Source: a virus. From it: 20,255 bases of DNA. Location: positions 1-20,255 of IMG/VR virus record IMGVR_UViG_3300037234_000256. The stretch is one strand, 5' to 3'. Each line of letters starts with the position of its first letter. The stretch's first letter is position 1. Under the pieces are notes generated by a model. The model ran no database searches. It was not told the DNA's origin and saw only the letters and a list, made by a program, of their open reading frames with translations. The translations under genes and the position numbers were made by a program. This document shows positions 14,415-20,255 of this stretch, one piece after another.

Positions 14415-15550
14415 CGTCTCAACGTTCTCAGTGTCGGTCTGAATTGCCTCGTCCTGATCCCTCTCTCAGCCTCAGATAACTGTGCCCACCGGCTCTCGAA
14501 GTCCCACCCCTGCACAAACCGACCGAACTGCCCTGCCGCAGCCGTCGCATCATCAACCCTCCGCACAATCGGTGACTGCCGATAAGCCTGTGCTACGTCG
14601 TCAAACAGACTCTTGAAGAACTGCCGCTGTCTGACAGACCCTTGTGGTACGTTCTGGCTGAATGCCCCGAAAGTGATACCGCCCTCCCGGAGTCGGGCTT
14701 GCTCCCTCTCGAACGCAGGCATACGAGCTTGCTCAACCTGCGCCGCCGTAAACCGCTGTTCGGGTCTCTCCACTCCTTCCAGCCGTCCGCTAACCCACTC
14801 AGGAGCCTTCCAACCGGTTGCTTCCTGGTCCTTTATCCACTGACGCGGACTGGTACCGATAGCCGCTGCCTGCTGGCGTACCCACTCCATAAACGCCTGC
14901 TGGTGTTGCTCGGTTGCCGGGCCTTCTACACCACGCTGTTGTGGGGTTAGCCCTTCTCTACCAGCAGGTGTGAACTCCCACATCCGGGCTTGAGTTGTTT
15001 GAGGACCAAGGGAAGAAATCCCCATCCCACTCTGATAGAGCATCGTATCCGCTCGGAAGTCCTCATCAAACATGGCTTCCGGTAAGTATTGAGGATACCC
15101 AGCACTCGTGTCAAGACCCAGAACGTCTGCATACCTATCCAGCGTAGCCTCTAAATCTGTCCGTTCCTCATCAGTAGCAGTCTGCCATCTCCCTTGCAAG
15201 GACTCGTAGTTCTCAAGGGCTTCATTGCTTAACACCACATCCAGTAAATCTGTCCCCGCTTGTAAGTCGGTTCCGCCCAAGCCAAACCGTAACCTGCGTC
15301 CTGACTCATCCGTAGGCAAATTATAGAGAATAGCCGCAGTGTTCTGGTCAAGGTTTCGGACACCCGGTATGGTAGCTAGACGGAGAGCGGTATTTGTGGG
15401 TTTGCCGTTTTGAAGCAATGCCTGATAGAGCGCCCAATCAACATCACCACTGGGTAACGTGGCACGACGCCTCGCCTCCGCCGGGGGTATACCCTGCCGG
15501 AGCAACGCCCTGAACAGTTCCTCATCCAGTCCAGTACGTCGGTCTCCCAT
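14411..15550 (-). CDS. Head-region protein of unknown function, 379 aa
   Basis: Predicted soluble, helix-rich and Arg/Gln-rich. The first 55 residues contain two related helical units, LFRALLRQGIPPAEARRRAT and LYQALLQNGKPTNTALRLAT, separated by about 30 residues and each ending in A-T-(L/I)-P. The middle is Gln-rich (TEQHQQAFMEWVRQQAAA) and the C-terminus is strongly basic (RQFRPTLRTLRR). The start is in a TAATG overlap, with GGGAGAC upstream. The gene sits between portal and the giant head protein, so a minor head or ejected protein is plausible. No family recognised. Confidence 0.7.
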   Translation of the reverse strand: MGDRRTGLDEELFRALLRQGIPPAEARRRATLPSGDVDWALYQALLQNGKPTNTALRLATIPGVRNLDQNTAAILYNLPTDESGRRLRFGLGGTDLQAGTDLLDVVLSNEALENYESLQGRWQTATDEERTDLEATLDRYADVLGLDTSAGYPQYLPEAMFDEDFRADTMLYQSGMGISSLGPQTTQARMWEFTPAGREGLTPQQRGVEGPATEQHQQAFMEWVRQQAAAIGTSPRQWIKDQEATGWKAPEWVSGRLEGVERPEQRFTAAQVEQARMPAFEREQARLREGGITFGAFSQNVPQGSVRQRQFFKSLFDDVAQAYRQSPIVRRVDDATAAAGQFGRFVQGWDFESRWAQLSEAERGIRTRQFRPTLRTLRR

Positions 15551-15798
15551 TAGTCTCCCTCTCCCTTATGAGCTGGTAGCCTGACCTTCCCAAACAGTAT
15601 CAGAGGAACGAACACCATGATGCGCCGCCATATTGAATAGTTAGAATAGAGATAGCCTTCAAGCTCAAGCAAGCCTTGGAGATCAATATTCAGTGGGTCC
15701 TGGACAAAGGCTAGGGTCTGTGGTTCATTCTCTACCCCTTGATACTCCAACTTTACGTCATCCATCGGACCCCATTTAATGGGCTTGTCATCTTTCAT
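15550..15798 (-). CDS. Hypothetical protein, 82 aa, one hydrophobic segment
   Basis: Unknown. Coupled to the portal gene by an ATGA overlap and to the next gene by TAATG. The N-terminal half is acidic (EYQGVENEPQTLAF); a hydrophobic stretch RIMVFVPLILFGKV near residues 59-72 could be a short membrane segment or a buried helix, followed by a basic tail. Position right behind the portal suggests a head-vertex or accessory role, but nothing in the sequence proves it. Confidence 0.65.
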   Translation of the reverse strand: MKDDKPIKWGPMDDVKLEYQGVENEPQTLAFVQDPLNIDLQGLLELEGYLYSNYSIWRRIMVFVPLILFGKVRLPAHKGEGD

Positions 15799-17534
15799 CT
15801 ACCTAACCCCTTCAGTCTGTTCATAGCCCGTTGTCTGAGGTTCGGCTGGTCCTTAATCTGCCCTATCCTGGCAGTTGGGGTAGGCGGACCACCGGGTTGG
15901 GGTGTTGGTCCGGTAGGTTGCTGTTCTTGCGCCTGCTGTTGGGCGAGCTCTCTCTCAAGTATGTCAGCGTCCTCATCATCACCGTCAGCTCGCAGTGCTG
16001 ACAGAACTCTCTTGGCCATGATACCGAAGAACCCGTAGACCTTCTCACGGTCAATCTTGTCATCCTCAGCGTCAGTGTCCTGTACAAGATGGAACTCGTC
16101 CCTGATCGTCTCATCCGAAAGCAAGGGACGCCCGTTCGGCCCCACCGTCCTGGCAGTAGTGCCCATAGCGAGGTTAGTCTGCTGGTCTTGCAGGATGTTA
16201 GGTACTATCCTTGTATCGAACTGGAGGTCACCGGGGAGATCGCCTGGTTTCCTATCAAGACTGTACGGCACCCCTCGCCTATCGGTACCTGAGACAGTCA
16301 TACCCTTCGACTTGTCCAGAGCGTTGAACTGCCTGACAAACTCGTTACCAGCCCAGCTACGAGCCTTCTCGACCGTCTTGAGAAAGGGGAAAATAACCTT
16401 TAACGCCCCTTGGGTAAGCTGTTGTACAGTAACCCCGGCAGGAGCGCCTTGAGCCACACCATGGACTACCGCTGTCAGACCACCGATGCTGATTTTCCTC
16501 TGCACATTCTCCCAGAATAGTATCCCGTACCGAGGAAACTCTGGGTTCTGTGTCGGACTCAGACTTTCGCCTTTGCCTATGTCCAGCGCGATAATGCCAC
16601 CCTTTTGGCTCGGGTCCTGGTCAAAGTCTACCGCACTCCCTTGCAAGGTGCTATCGTAGGTAGACGTCATAGGCTGTTTTGCCGCCTTACCGAGCAAAGT
16701 CATCAGATAGCTACCAATACGCTCTTCAATCGGAATCAATAATCGGTCGTTGAATAGCAGGTCCTTACCCACATTCACCAGATCATCCCCACTCTCACTG
16801 ACCACAAACGGGCGGTTCCCCACAGGGAGTATCAACACTGGTAGATGGCCGATTCCATGACGTTCGGGAGGTTTAACCCAGTCCCCAACCGTTCCATCAG
16901 TATGGGTATACATGACCCCGCTATCTTCATCATCGAGAATATCGTGAAGGTCTAACTCACCCTTATTGTCCCCAGTAACCTCTTCCCCATACTCGTCAAG
17001 TACCGCTTCAACAGTAGTTCGACGTCGGTGAGATACCCACAGATTACCCTTTGCCCCGGGCCACCAGAGAGTTTGTCTTGGATCCCACGGCATCAGATCA
17101 GGGACCAGATCACCGTCTTCTTCATAGAGAATCACCCTCTGCGCTATCCAGCCACGGTTGACAGCGAACCAAGCCTGTTGACTCTGCCAGTTCGTAGCCT
17201 CCGATACAGCTGTAAGGTTCTGATCACTGATGGCAAAAAGCCCTTCAACAAACTGCTCGGCCTCTGACAGCTTCTTGCGCTTGCCCTTACTACCGTAGCT
17301 GATAGGTAGCTTGGTGAATATCTCTCCGTTTCCAATAATGTTAGTAGCGGTATCGACTAGCACGCCGGCATCATTGGAGGTGTAGGAGTCCCAGGCACCT
17401 TCCTTAGCCGGTATCTGGAATGCCTCTTCAATCATCCTCTGAGTAGCGTCCATACGGTCGTGGAGAGGCTGCAGGCGTTCCTGTGCCTTTTTCAGGTTCT
17501 GGTGCCAGGTACCGATATCACTGTCAAGTGCCAT
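15795..17534 (-). CDS. Portal protein
   Basis: A 579-residue protein of portal size (families usually about 400-750 aa), located just after the terminase cluster and before the head genes. It would form the dodecameric ring through which DNA enters and leaves the capsid. The N-terminus is a helical segment with paired charges; a mixed alpha/beta body follows, with portal-like stretches such as PDLMPWDPRQTLWWPG and HLPVLILPVGN. A long helix-rich part (about residues 255-400) includes an IGSYLMTLLGKAAKQP segment. From about residue 535 the tail is Gln/Pro-rich and probably disordered. Start: ATG with GGAGAGATAG upstream. The stop TGA overlaps the next start (ATGA). The call rests on size, composition and position rather than one diagnostic motif. 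Confidence 0.75.
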   Translation of the reverse strand: MALDSDIGTWHQNLKKAQERLQPLHDRMDATQRMIEEAFQIPAKEGAWDSYTSNDAGVLVDTATNIIGNGEIFTKLPISYGSKGKRKKLSEAEQFVEGLFAISDQNLTAVSEATNWQSQQAWFAVNRGWIAQRVILYEEDGDLVPDLMPWDPRQTLWWPGAKGNLWVSHRRRTTVEAVLDEYGEEVTGDNKGELDLHDILDDEDSGVMYTHTDGTVGDWVKPPERHGIGHLPVLILPVGNRPFVVSESGDDLVNVGKDLLFNDRLLIPIEERIGSYLMTLLGKAAKQPMTSTYDSTLQGSAVDFDQDPSQKGGIIALDIGKGESLSPTQNPEFPRYGILFWENVQRKISIGGLTAVVHGVAQGAPAGVTVQQLTQGALKVIFPFLKTVEKARSWAGNEFVRQFNALDKSKGMTVSGTDRRGVPYSLDRKPGDLPGDLQFDTRIVPNILQDQQTNLAMGTTARTVGPNGRPLLSDETIRDEFHLVQDTDAEDDKIDREKVYGFFGIMAKRVLSALRADGDDEDADILERELAQQQAQEQQPTGPTPQPGGPPTPTARIGQIKDQPNLRQRAMNRLKGLGR

Positions 17535-17749
17535 CTATCTCTCCTATAATACCTCCGACAGACATTGCACCTTCACCCTCGCAATGAGCACAAGAAAAGA
17601 GTATCATCAACTCTCCGCTACCAGGAATCCCAACGTGAAGGAAATGGAATGGGCAGTCCTGCATTGGGCAACCGTCGACGAAGACGCCCCGACATGGCTC
17701 ACATCGTAGGATTTCAGTATCCAGTGCCATCTAAATCTCCTATAGACAT
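17514..17749 (-). repeat. Diverged direct repeat of a gene-junction cassette
   Basis: Two copies read on the minus strand: 17749-17710 (40 bases) and 17565-17514 (52 bases, with an extra 12-base GTCGGAGGTATT). Both run ATGTCT, then ATAGGAGA..TAGATGGCACT, then six to seven matching codons of the new gene. The cassette encodes the C-terminal tail of the upstream gene, the ribosome site and the first residues MALDxxI of the downstream gene. Confidence 0.7.
17524..17730 (-). CDS. Zinc-ribbon-like mini-protein, 68 aa, second copy of junction
   Basis: Begins MALDTEILRCEPCRG, then DGCPMQDCPFH and SCAHCEGEG: at least three Cys pairs, so one or two metal sites are possible. It ends SVGGIIGEIDGT, matching the end of the preceding 68-aa protein (SIGDLDGT), and its start MALDTEI matches the portal start MALDSDI. 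It overlaps the portal gene by 11 bases; TATAGGAGAGATAG within its last codons is the portal ribosome site. Same length as its upstream neighbour but low similarity outside the ends. Function unknown. Confidence 0.7.
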   Translation of the reverse strand: MALDTEILRCEPCRGVFVDGCPMQDCPFHFLHVGIPGSGELMILFSCAHCEGEGAMSVGGIIGEIDGT

Positions 17750-17920
17750 TCCAGTCACCTCAAGGAACTCCTCAGCGTAGCCATCTCTACTTCGAATACA
17801 CTTACGGCATATCCTCTCTTCACCCGGTTTCAGGTACTTCCCAAACCACTCTGACCTGTCGGAGAAACTAAAGACCATCTTACCGCAACAGTTGCACCGG
17901 GTAGCGATTCTCTCAAACAT
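17714..17920 (-). CDS. Zinc-ribbon-like mini-protein, 68 aa
   Basis: Begins MFERIATRCNCCGKMVFSFS and carries a second pair in RICRKCIRSRD, so it has the two C-x-x-C knuckles (about residues 9-12 and 38-41) of a small zinc ribbon. The C-terminus, GMSIGDLDGTGY, is encoded by DNA that also holds the ribosome site and first codons of the next gene, with a 17-base overlap. That junction is nearly repeated at the following gene boundary. Function unknown; zinc binding is inferred from Cys spacing. Confidence 0.7.
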   Translation of the reverse strand: MFERIATRCNCCGKMVFSFSDRSEWFGKYLKPGEERICRKCIRSRDGYAEEFLEVTGMSIGDLDGTGY

Positions 17921-18072
17921 TACTTCTTCTTCCTTGGCTTAAAGCCGTGGTCAATAGCTTGGAGTAGTCGCTTCTGGGCCTTTGCCTTCACTTTCGTGGT
18001 GCTCTTTGCTTTCACGCTCCCGGGCGTGCTCACCCGGTATCCGTTGACCTTCCTGATTCGTACTGGACTCAT
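17920..18072 (-). CDS. Small basic phage protein, 50 aa
   Basis: Starts MSPVRIRKVNGYRVSTPGSV and ends in a Lys-rich tail. The pattern V-x-G-Y-R-V-S-T-P-G followed by a K-A-K-x-T-T-K-x-K-A-x-A-Q-K-R-L-L helix resembles tiny proteins I associate with phage head-module neighbourhoods; the role is not known. The same frame is open upstream to an ATG at 18228 (102 aa), but the upstream part overlaps the Cys-rich 56-aa gene entirely and looks unlike protein, so I take the internal ATG at 18072. Its TAA overlaps the next gene's ATG (TAATG). Confidence 0.7.
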   Translation of the reverse strand: MSPVRIRKVNGYRVSTPGSVKAKSTTKVKAKAQKRLLQAIDHGFKPRKKK

Positions 18073-18073
18073 A

Positions 18074-18244
18074 CTAGCACCACCAAGTCGCATTCGCCAA
18101 CGGTGTACACGGTGGCAGAGTATGCAGAGGAGGCTGGATAATCCACCATGGATTGACAGATTGGTAATTCCAGCAACTACCCCTGCACGGGCATGCCTCG
18201 CACTTTGGCGTATAGCAGGGAAAACCATCTTTACAACTTTTCAT
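18074..18244 (-). CDS. Cys-rich mini-protein, 56 aa
   Basis: Read directly from the minus strand: the ATG at 18244 follows AAGGGG at good spacing, and the TAG at 18074-18076 lies one base before the next ATG. The first half is very cysteine-rich, MKSCKDGFPC then YTPKCEACPC then RGSC, seven Cys in the first 24 residues, a spacing able to hold zinc or an iron-sulfur cluster. The second half is Pro/Trp-rich and ends ATWWC. A longer overlapping frame (17920-18228) competes for the same DNA; I prefer this reading because of its ribosome site, its Cys pattern and the neat TAG-T-ATG junction. Function unknown. Confidence 0.6.
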   Translation of the reverse strand: MKSCKDGFPCYTPKCEACPCRGSCWNYQSVNPWWIIQPPLHTLPPCTPLANATWWC

Positions 18245-18246
18245 TC

Positions 18247-18453
18247 TCAATCCCCTTCAGTATGACAGGTAATCTCCTTAGTTGTCGCTGATGTTGAAGT
18301 ACTGGTTTTACACCACTCACCCCTCCAGTGTACGGACTTCACAAGTCTGACTGCCAAGCGCATCCGTAGCCTCTCATACCATTTCCTGCAGTAGGTAACT
18401 TGCCCCCAGGTATCGGGCTGTTGAATCGCATCCAGAGTGATTCTCGTGTCCAT
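18247..18453 (-). CDS. Small basic hypothetical protein, 68 aa
   Basis: A 68-residue protein rich in Arg, Thr and Ser, with no recognised domain. The start ATG has a GGAG site that overlaps the end of the previous gene. Its stop codon lies within GAAGGGGATTGAGAATG, so the ribosome site of the next gene overlaps its end. This tight packing is the main support for it being a gene. Two isolated Cys residues and a basic centre (WYERLRMRLAVRLVK) are visible. Function unknown. Confidence 0.55.
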   Translation of the reverse strand: MDTRITLDAIQQPDTWGQVTYCRKWYERLRMRLAVRLVKSVHWRGEWCKTSTSTSATTKEITCHTEGD

Positions 18454-18457
18454 TCAC

Positions 18458-18886
18458 TCATCTCCATCCGTCTCCCGTCCAGACCTTTTGGTGTAGTTCG
18501 TACATCACAAAGGCCAGCCAGAGTTGCTCCATTGAAACCGGTATGTCTGCCTTGAAGGGTACAGTGAAGGCATACTTGTGCAAGTTGTCGAGCGCAGACC
18601 AGAAATTATCCTGAAACGCACCCACTACGAATGACAGCATCTCCTGCAACTGGTCCTGGCGGGGGAGCCAGATACTTTCCGCATCCTCATCTCTGTAACC
18701 CCCAATCATCATGCAACTAGTATCGTTGTCATAATGTAGGAGTTCGATATCACCGTTCATGTAAAAGAAGGAACCCAACTCACCATCTTTGGGAACATAA
18801 CCATAGGGTGAGCCAATGATCTTAGGTTGATGGCTCTGTATCTCAGGGCAGTCGGCCATCTTCCGGTAGGTCTCTGTAGTGTCCAT
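18458..18886 (-). CDS. Conserved-looking phage hypothetical protein, 142 aa
   Basis: Unknown function. The C-terminal half reads like a widespread small phage protein: an IWLPRQDQLQEML segment (about residues 72-84), then SMEQLWLAFVMYEL and a terminal WTGDGW (about 117-141). I recall such LP..DQLQEM / S.EQLWLAFVM proteins as hypothetical phage proteins without known role. The N-terminal part is Asp/Tyr-rich and holds MNGDIELLHYDND. It starts at the ATG in the TAATG overlap with the 84-aa gene, and is followed by a GGAG site for the next gene. It lies between terminase and portal with other accessory small genes and is not obviously structural. Confidence 0.75.
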   Translation of the reverse strand: MDTTETYRKMADCPEIQSHQPKIIGSPYGYVPKDGELGSFFYMNGDIELLHYDNDTSCMMIGGYRDEDAESIWLPRQDQLQEMLSFVVGAFQDNFWSALDNLHKYAFTVPFKADIPVSMEQLWLAFVMYELHQKVWTGDGWR

Positions 18887-19140
18887 TATCTCTCAGCCCA
18901 GTCCTTCATCTTCTCTTTCTTCTCTCGCTCCCGTACCCCGTCCTCTTCCTTGTACTCGGCAAGACACCCGTTCTCAACACACAACTCGTATGTCTCCCCG
19001 TCTATCTGTACGATCTCCATTGCAGACTGGACAGTAGCACTAGGCTCTCCAGGTAGAGGATGGCTGCCAGCTTGACCGTAGGTCTGGGGGTCGTACTCAA
19101 TCTCAAAGTCACATCGATCACAGATTCTCTTTCGGCTCAC
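18886..19140 (-). CDS. Small Cys-pair protein, 84 aa
   Basis: A small, highly charged protein starting at GTG with GGTGGAG upstream; the start overlaps the preceding stop (GTGA). It has an N-terminal C-x-x-C pair (ICDRCDFE, about residues 6-13) and a second pair in ELCVENGC about 50 residues later, so a four-Cys zinc site is plausible. The tail from about residue 62 is a Glu/Lys-rich helix (REREKKEKMKDW). Its TAA stop overlaps the next ATG (TAATG). Function unknown; a structural zinc knuckle or DNA-binding role is inference only. Confidence 0.7.
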   Translation of the reverse strand: MSRKRICDRCDFEIEYDPQTYGQAGSHPLPGEPSATVQSAMEIVQIDGETYELCVENGCLAEYKEEDGVREREKKEKMKDWAER

Positions 19141-19280
19141 TGTACTCCACCTTTGTAATACTCCTCATTCGACATACCTCCAACACACTCGGTTGTATCT
19201 TCTTCAGGTAGCAGCACTAGCGTAGACGACTCGGTACTATCCCAGTCCATCAGCTCTCCGTTACCCATTCTGATATCCAT
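19137..19280 (-). CDS. Small hypothetical protein, 47 aa, coupled
   Basis: A 47-residue acidic protein with no recognisable family; it ends MSNEEYYKGGVQ. Its TGA stop overlaps the GTG start of the next gene as GTGA, which argues for a real coupled gene. The start is uncertain. The first ATG (19280) has no good ribosome site, whereas the third in-frame ATG (19250) is preceded by GGAG at a good distance and sits in a TGATG overlap with a 22-codon frame that begins at the terminase stop (ATGA, 19318). The shorter version would be 37 aa. Role unknown. Confidence 0.5.
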   Translation of the reverse strand: MDIRMGNGELMDWDSTESSTLVLLPEEDTTECVGGMSNEEYYKGGVQ

Positions 19281-19314
19281 GTTGCGGACTGAACACCTTG
19301 AATTGGAGGTATTC

Positions 19315-20255
19315 TCATCTCCCCGCAGGCACCTGGACCTTCACCACTCGGCGTTCAGTAGTCGCAACCGTCTCTGGCCTGAACTCTGAGTACATATACC
19401 GCCCACACGCACTGAGATGATACTTGGACTCGTCCCTTATCACATTGGTAGGCTTCCCCTCATCGTCCAGCTTCCACATACAGCTATTGAGTTCCTGTGG
19501 CCGGTGATGGAGCGTAGAGAAGACATATATCTTGTTGAGTTCCATGAGCCCTTTAACTTTATCTACCTGCGCAGTGACCCTCGGTATCTTAGGTGCTGTG
19601 ATCGGCCAGCCGTGTGCGGTGTAGTTACTACGAGAGTCGTCTTCCTGCGGTGAACCCCCTACCCGGCGAATGACGTTACGCCCTTCACTGATTACCTGGA
19701 ACGCCTTGACATTCTCCGCTGTGGATAAACCTCGCCCAGGTAGATACTCAGCAAACTCGTAGAAGAATGCTGTGGACGGGTCTTGAGCAGTGAACAGCGC
19801 AGCCGGATTAGCCGAACCAAAGTCATGCCCTGAGTAGACCAGCCAGCCAGATGGTATCGGGAAGGGGTCAATCTTGCACACCCTCTCATCGAAGGCACCG
19901 TAAACCAGGAGATTCAACTGGTAGTCATCATCTTGAGCTAGAATCTCCTTGAGATAAGACTCCCGGCTCATATCCAGGGTAATCTCTTCCAGGGCATCAG
20001 TACTGAGGTAAGGGTTGTCGTGTGACGTGAAGTGGAAGGCAGCCCATCGACCAGTAGTGTCCTCTTGTGCTCGCTTGAACATCCTGGCGGCATGACGCGG
20101 ATCCCGAGCCTTTGAGACACCTGTAGACCGAAGAGACGGGGGTGTGTAGATAAACACCGCATCCCCGTTATTGTCCAGCAGCATGGGAGCCCCTACCTCT
20201 TCCCAGGCATCCTCAGCAGTGAGCTGGAACTCATCGAAAATTATCAGGTCGGCAT
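19315..20255 (-). CDS. terL: Terminase large subunit, 3' part (open at right edge)
   Basis: ATP-driven DNA packaging motor and headful nuclease, acting at the portal vertex. The reading frame is open to the window edge (first full codon at 20253), so about 312 C-terminal residues are seen and the Walker A motif lies outside. The fragment opens with a Walker B motif, ADLIIFDEFQ, followed by the coupling-type segment FIYTPPS. The RNase H-like nuclease starts at GHDFGSANPAALF, whose Asp is the first metal ligand. A Trp-Lys-Asp stretch (MWKLDDEGK) precedes the final motif YHLSACGRY. In the family this last motif is normally H-x-x-D-A-x-R-Y; here the His is kept but the Asp position is Ala. The stop TGA overlaps an ATG (19315-19318). 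Family assignment is firm; the altered acid is as read from the DNA. Confidence 0.9.
   Translation of the reverse strand, partial: ADLIIFDEFQLTAEDAWEEVGAPMLLDNNGDAVFIYTPPSLRSTGVSKARDPRHAARMFKRAQEDTTGRWAAFHFTSHDNPYLSTDALEEITLDMSRESYLKEILAQDDDYQLNLLVYGAFDERVCKIDPFPIPSGWLVYSGHDFGSANPAALFTAQDPSTAFFYEFAEYLPGRGLSTAENVKAFQVISEGRNVIRRVGGSPQEDDSRSNYTAHGWPITAPKIPRVTAQVDKVKGLMELNKIYVFSTLHHRPQELNSCMWKLDDEGKPTNVIRDESKYHLSACGRYMYSEFRPETVATTERRVVKVQVPAGR

Noticed and set aside
17920-18228. 102-aa frame as one gene
   Set aside because: Its first half overlaps the well-supported Cys-rich 56-aa gene and looks like out-of-frame protein; only the last 50 residues are kept.
1-20255. CRISPR array, rRNA, insertion sequence or integrase
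   Set aside because: No regular repeat-spacer pattern, rRNA-like stretch, transposase or recombinase motif was seen on either strand.

Overview
This window is a head and packaging segment of an uncultured tailed bacteriophage (Caudoviricetes) or prophage. Every gene I accept lies on the minus strand, so transcription runs from the right edge to the left edge. Stop and start codons overlap repeatedly (ATGA, GTGA, TAATG), which points to one translationally coupled late operon. Base composition is close to balanced, and Shine-Dalgarno sites of the GGAGG type are clear, so the host is a bacterium. I cannot name the host from the sequence.

Layout in transcription order. (1) 20255-19315: 3' part of the large terminase subunit, open at the window edge. 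(2) 19280-17524: eight very small genes; four encode mini-proteins with paired cysteines, and one encodes a conserved-looking 142-aa phage protein. (3) 17534-13978: portal protein followed by four coupled genes of unknown function (82, 379, 92 and 53 aa). (4) 13977-13748: the longest non-coding stretch, 230 bases, with several hairpins and ending in a strong terminator-like hairpin that touches the next start codon. (5) 13747-8462: a 1761-aa protein in the place where many phages carry a MuF-type or ejected internal head protein. (6) 8449-6836: scaffold-like protein and major capsid protein. (7) 6814-4604: a small degenerate HNH protein, two tandem paralogous 252-aa beta-rich (probably decoration) proteins, and a single-motif LAGLIDADG homing endonuclease. 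(8) 4545-1087: a putative decoration or head-fibre protein, several small genes including a SAP/HeH-like peptide and two zinc-finger-like proteins, a 343-aa structural protein and a 66-aa protein. (9) 1085-1: N-terminal part of a large structural protein with a LamG/concanavalin-like domain, running off the left edge.

How the genes fit together: the terminase pumps DNA through the portal into a procapsid built from the coat protein around the scaffold. The 1761-aa protein, encoded between portal and scaffold, is likely packaged in the head or ejected. The duplicated 252-aa proteins and the 276-aa protein probably decorate the shell. The left-hand genes move toward connector, tail or receptor-binding parts.

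The features most worth checking are the structured 230-base leader and terminator before the giant gene, the duplicated 'stop-RBS-start' cassette before the portal gene, the tandem head-protein duplication flanked by two unrelated homing-endonuclease genes, and a terminase lacking one expected catalytic acid. Several small genes and the left-edge gene were read directly from the sequence because they are short or run off the window.
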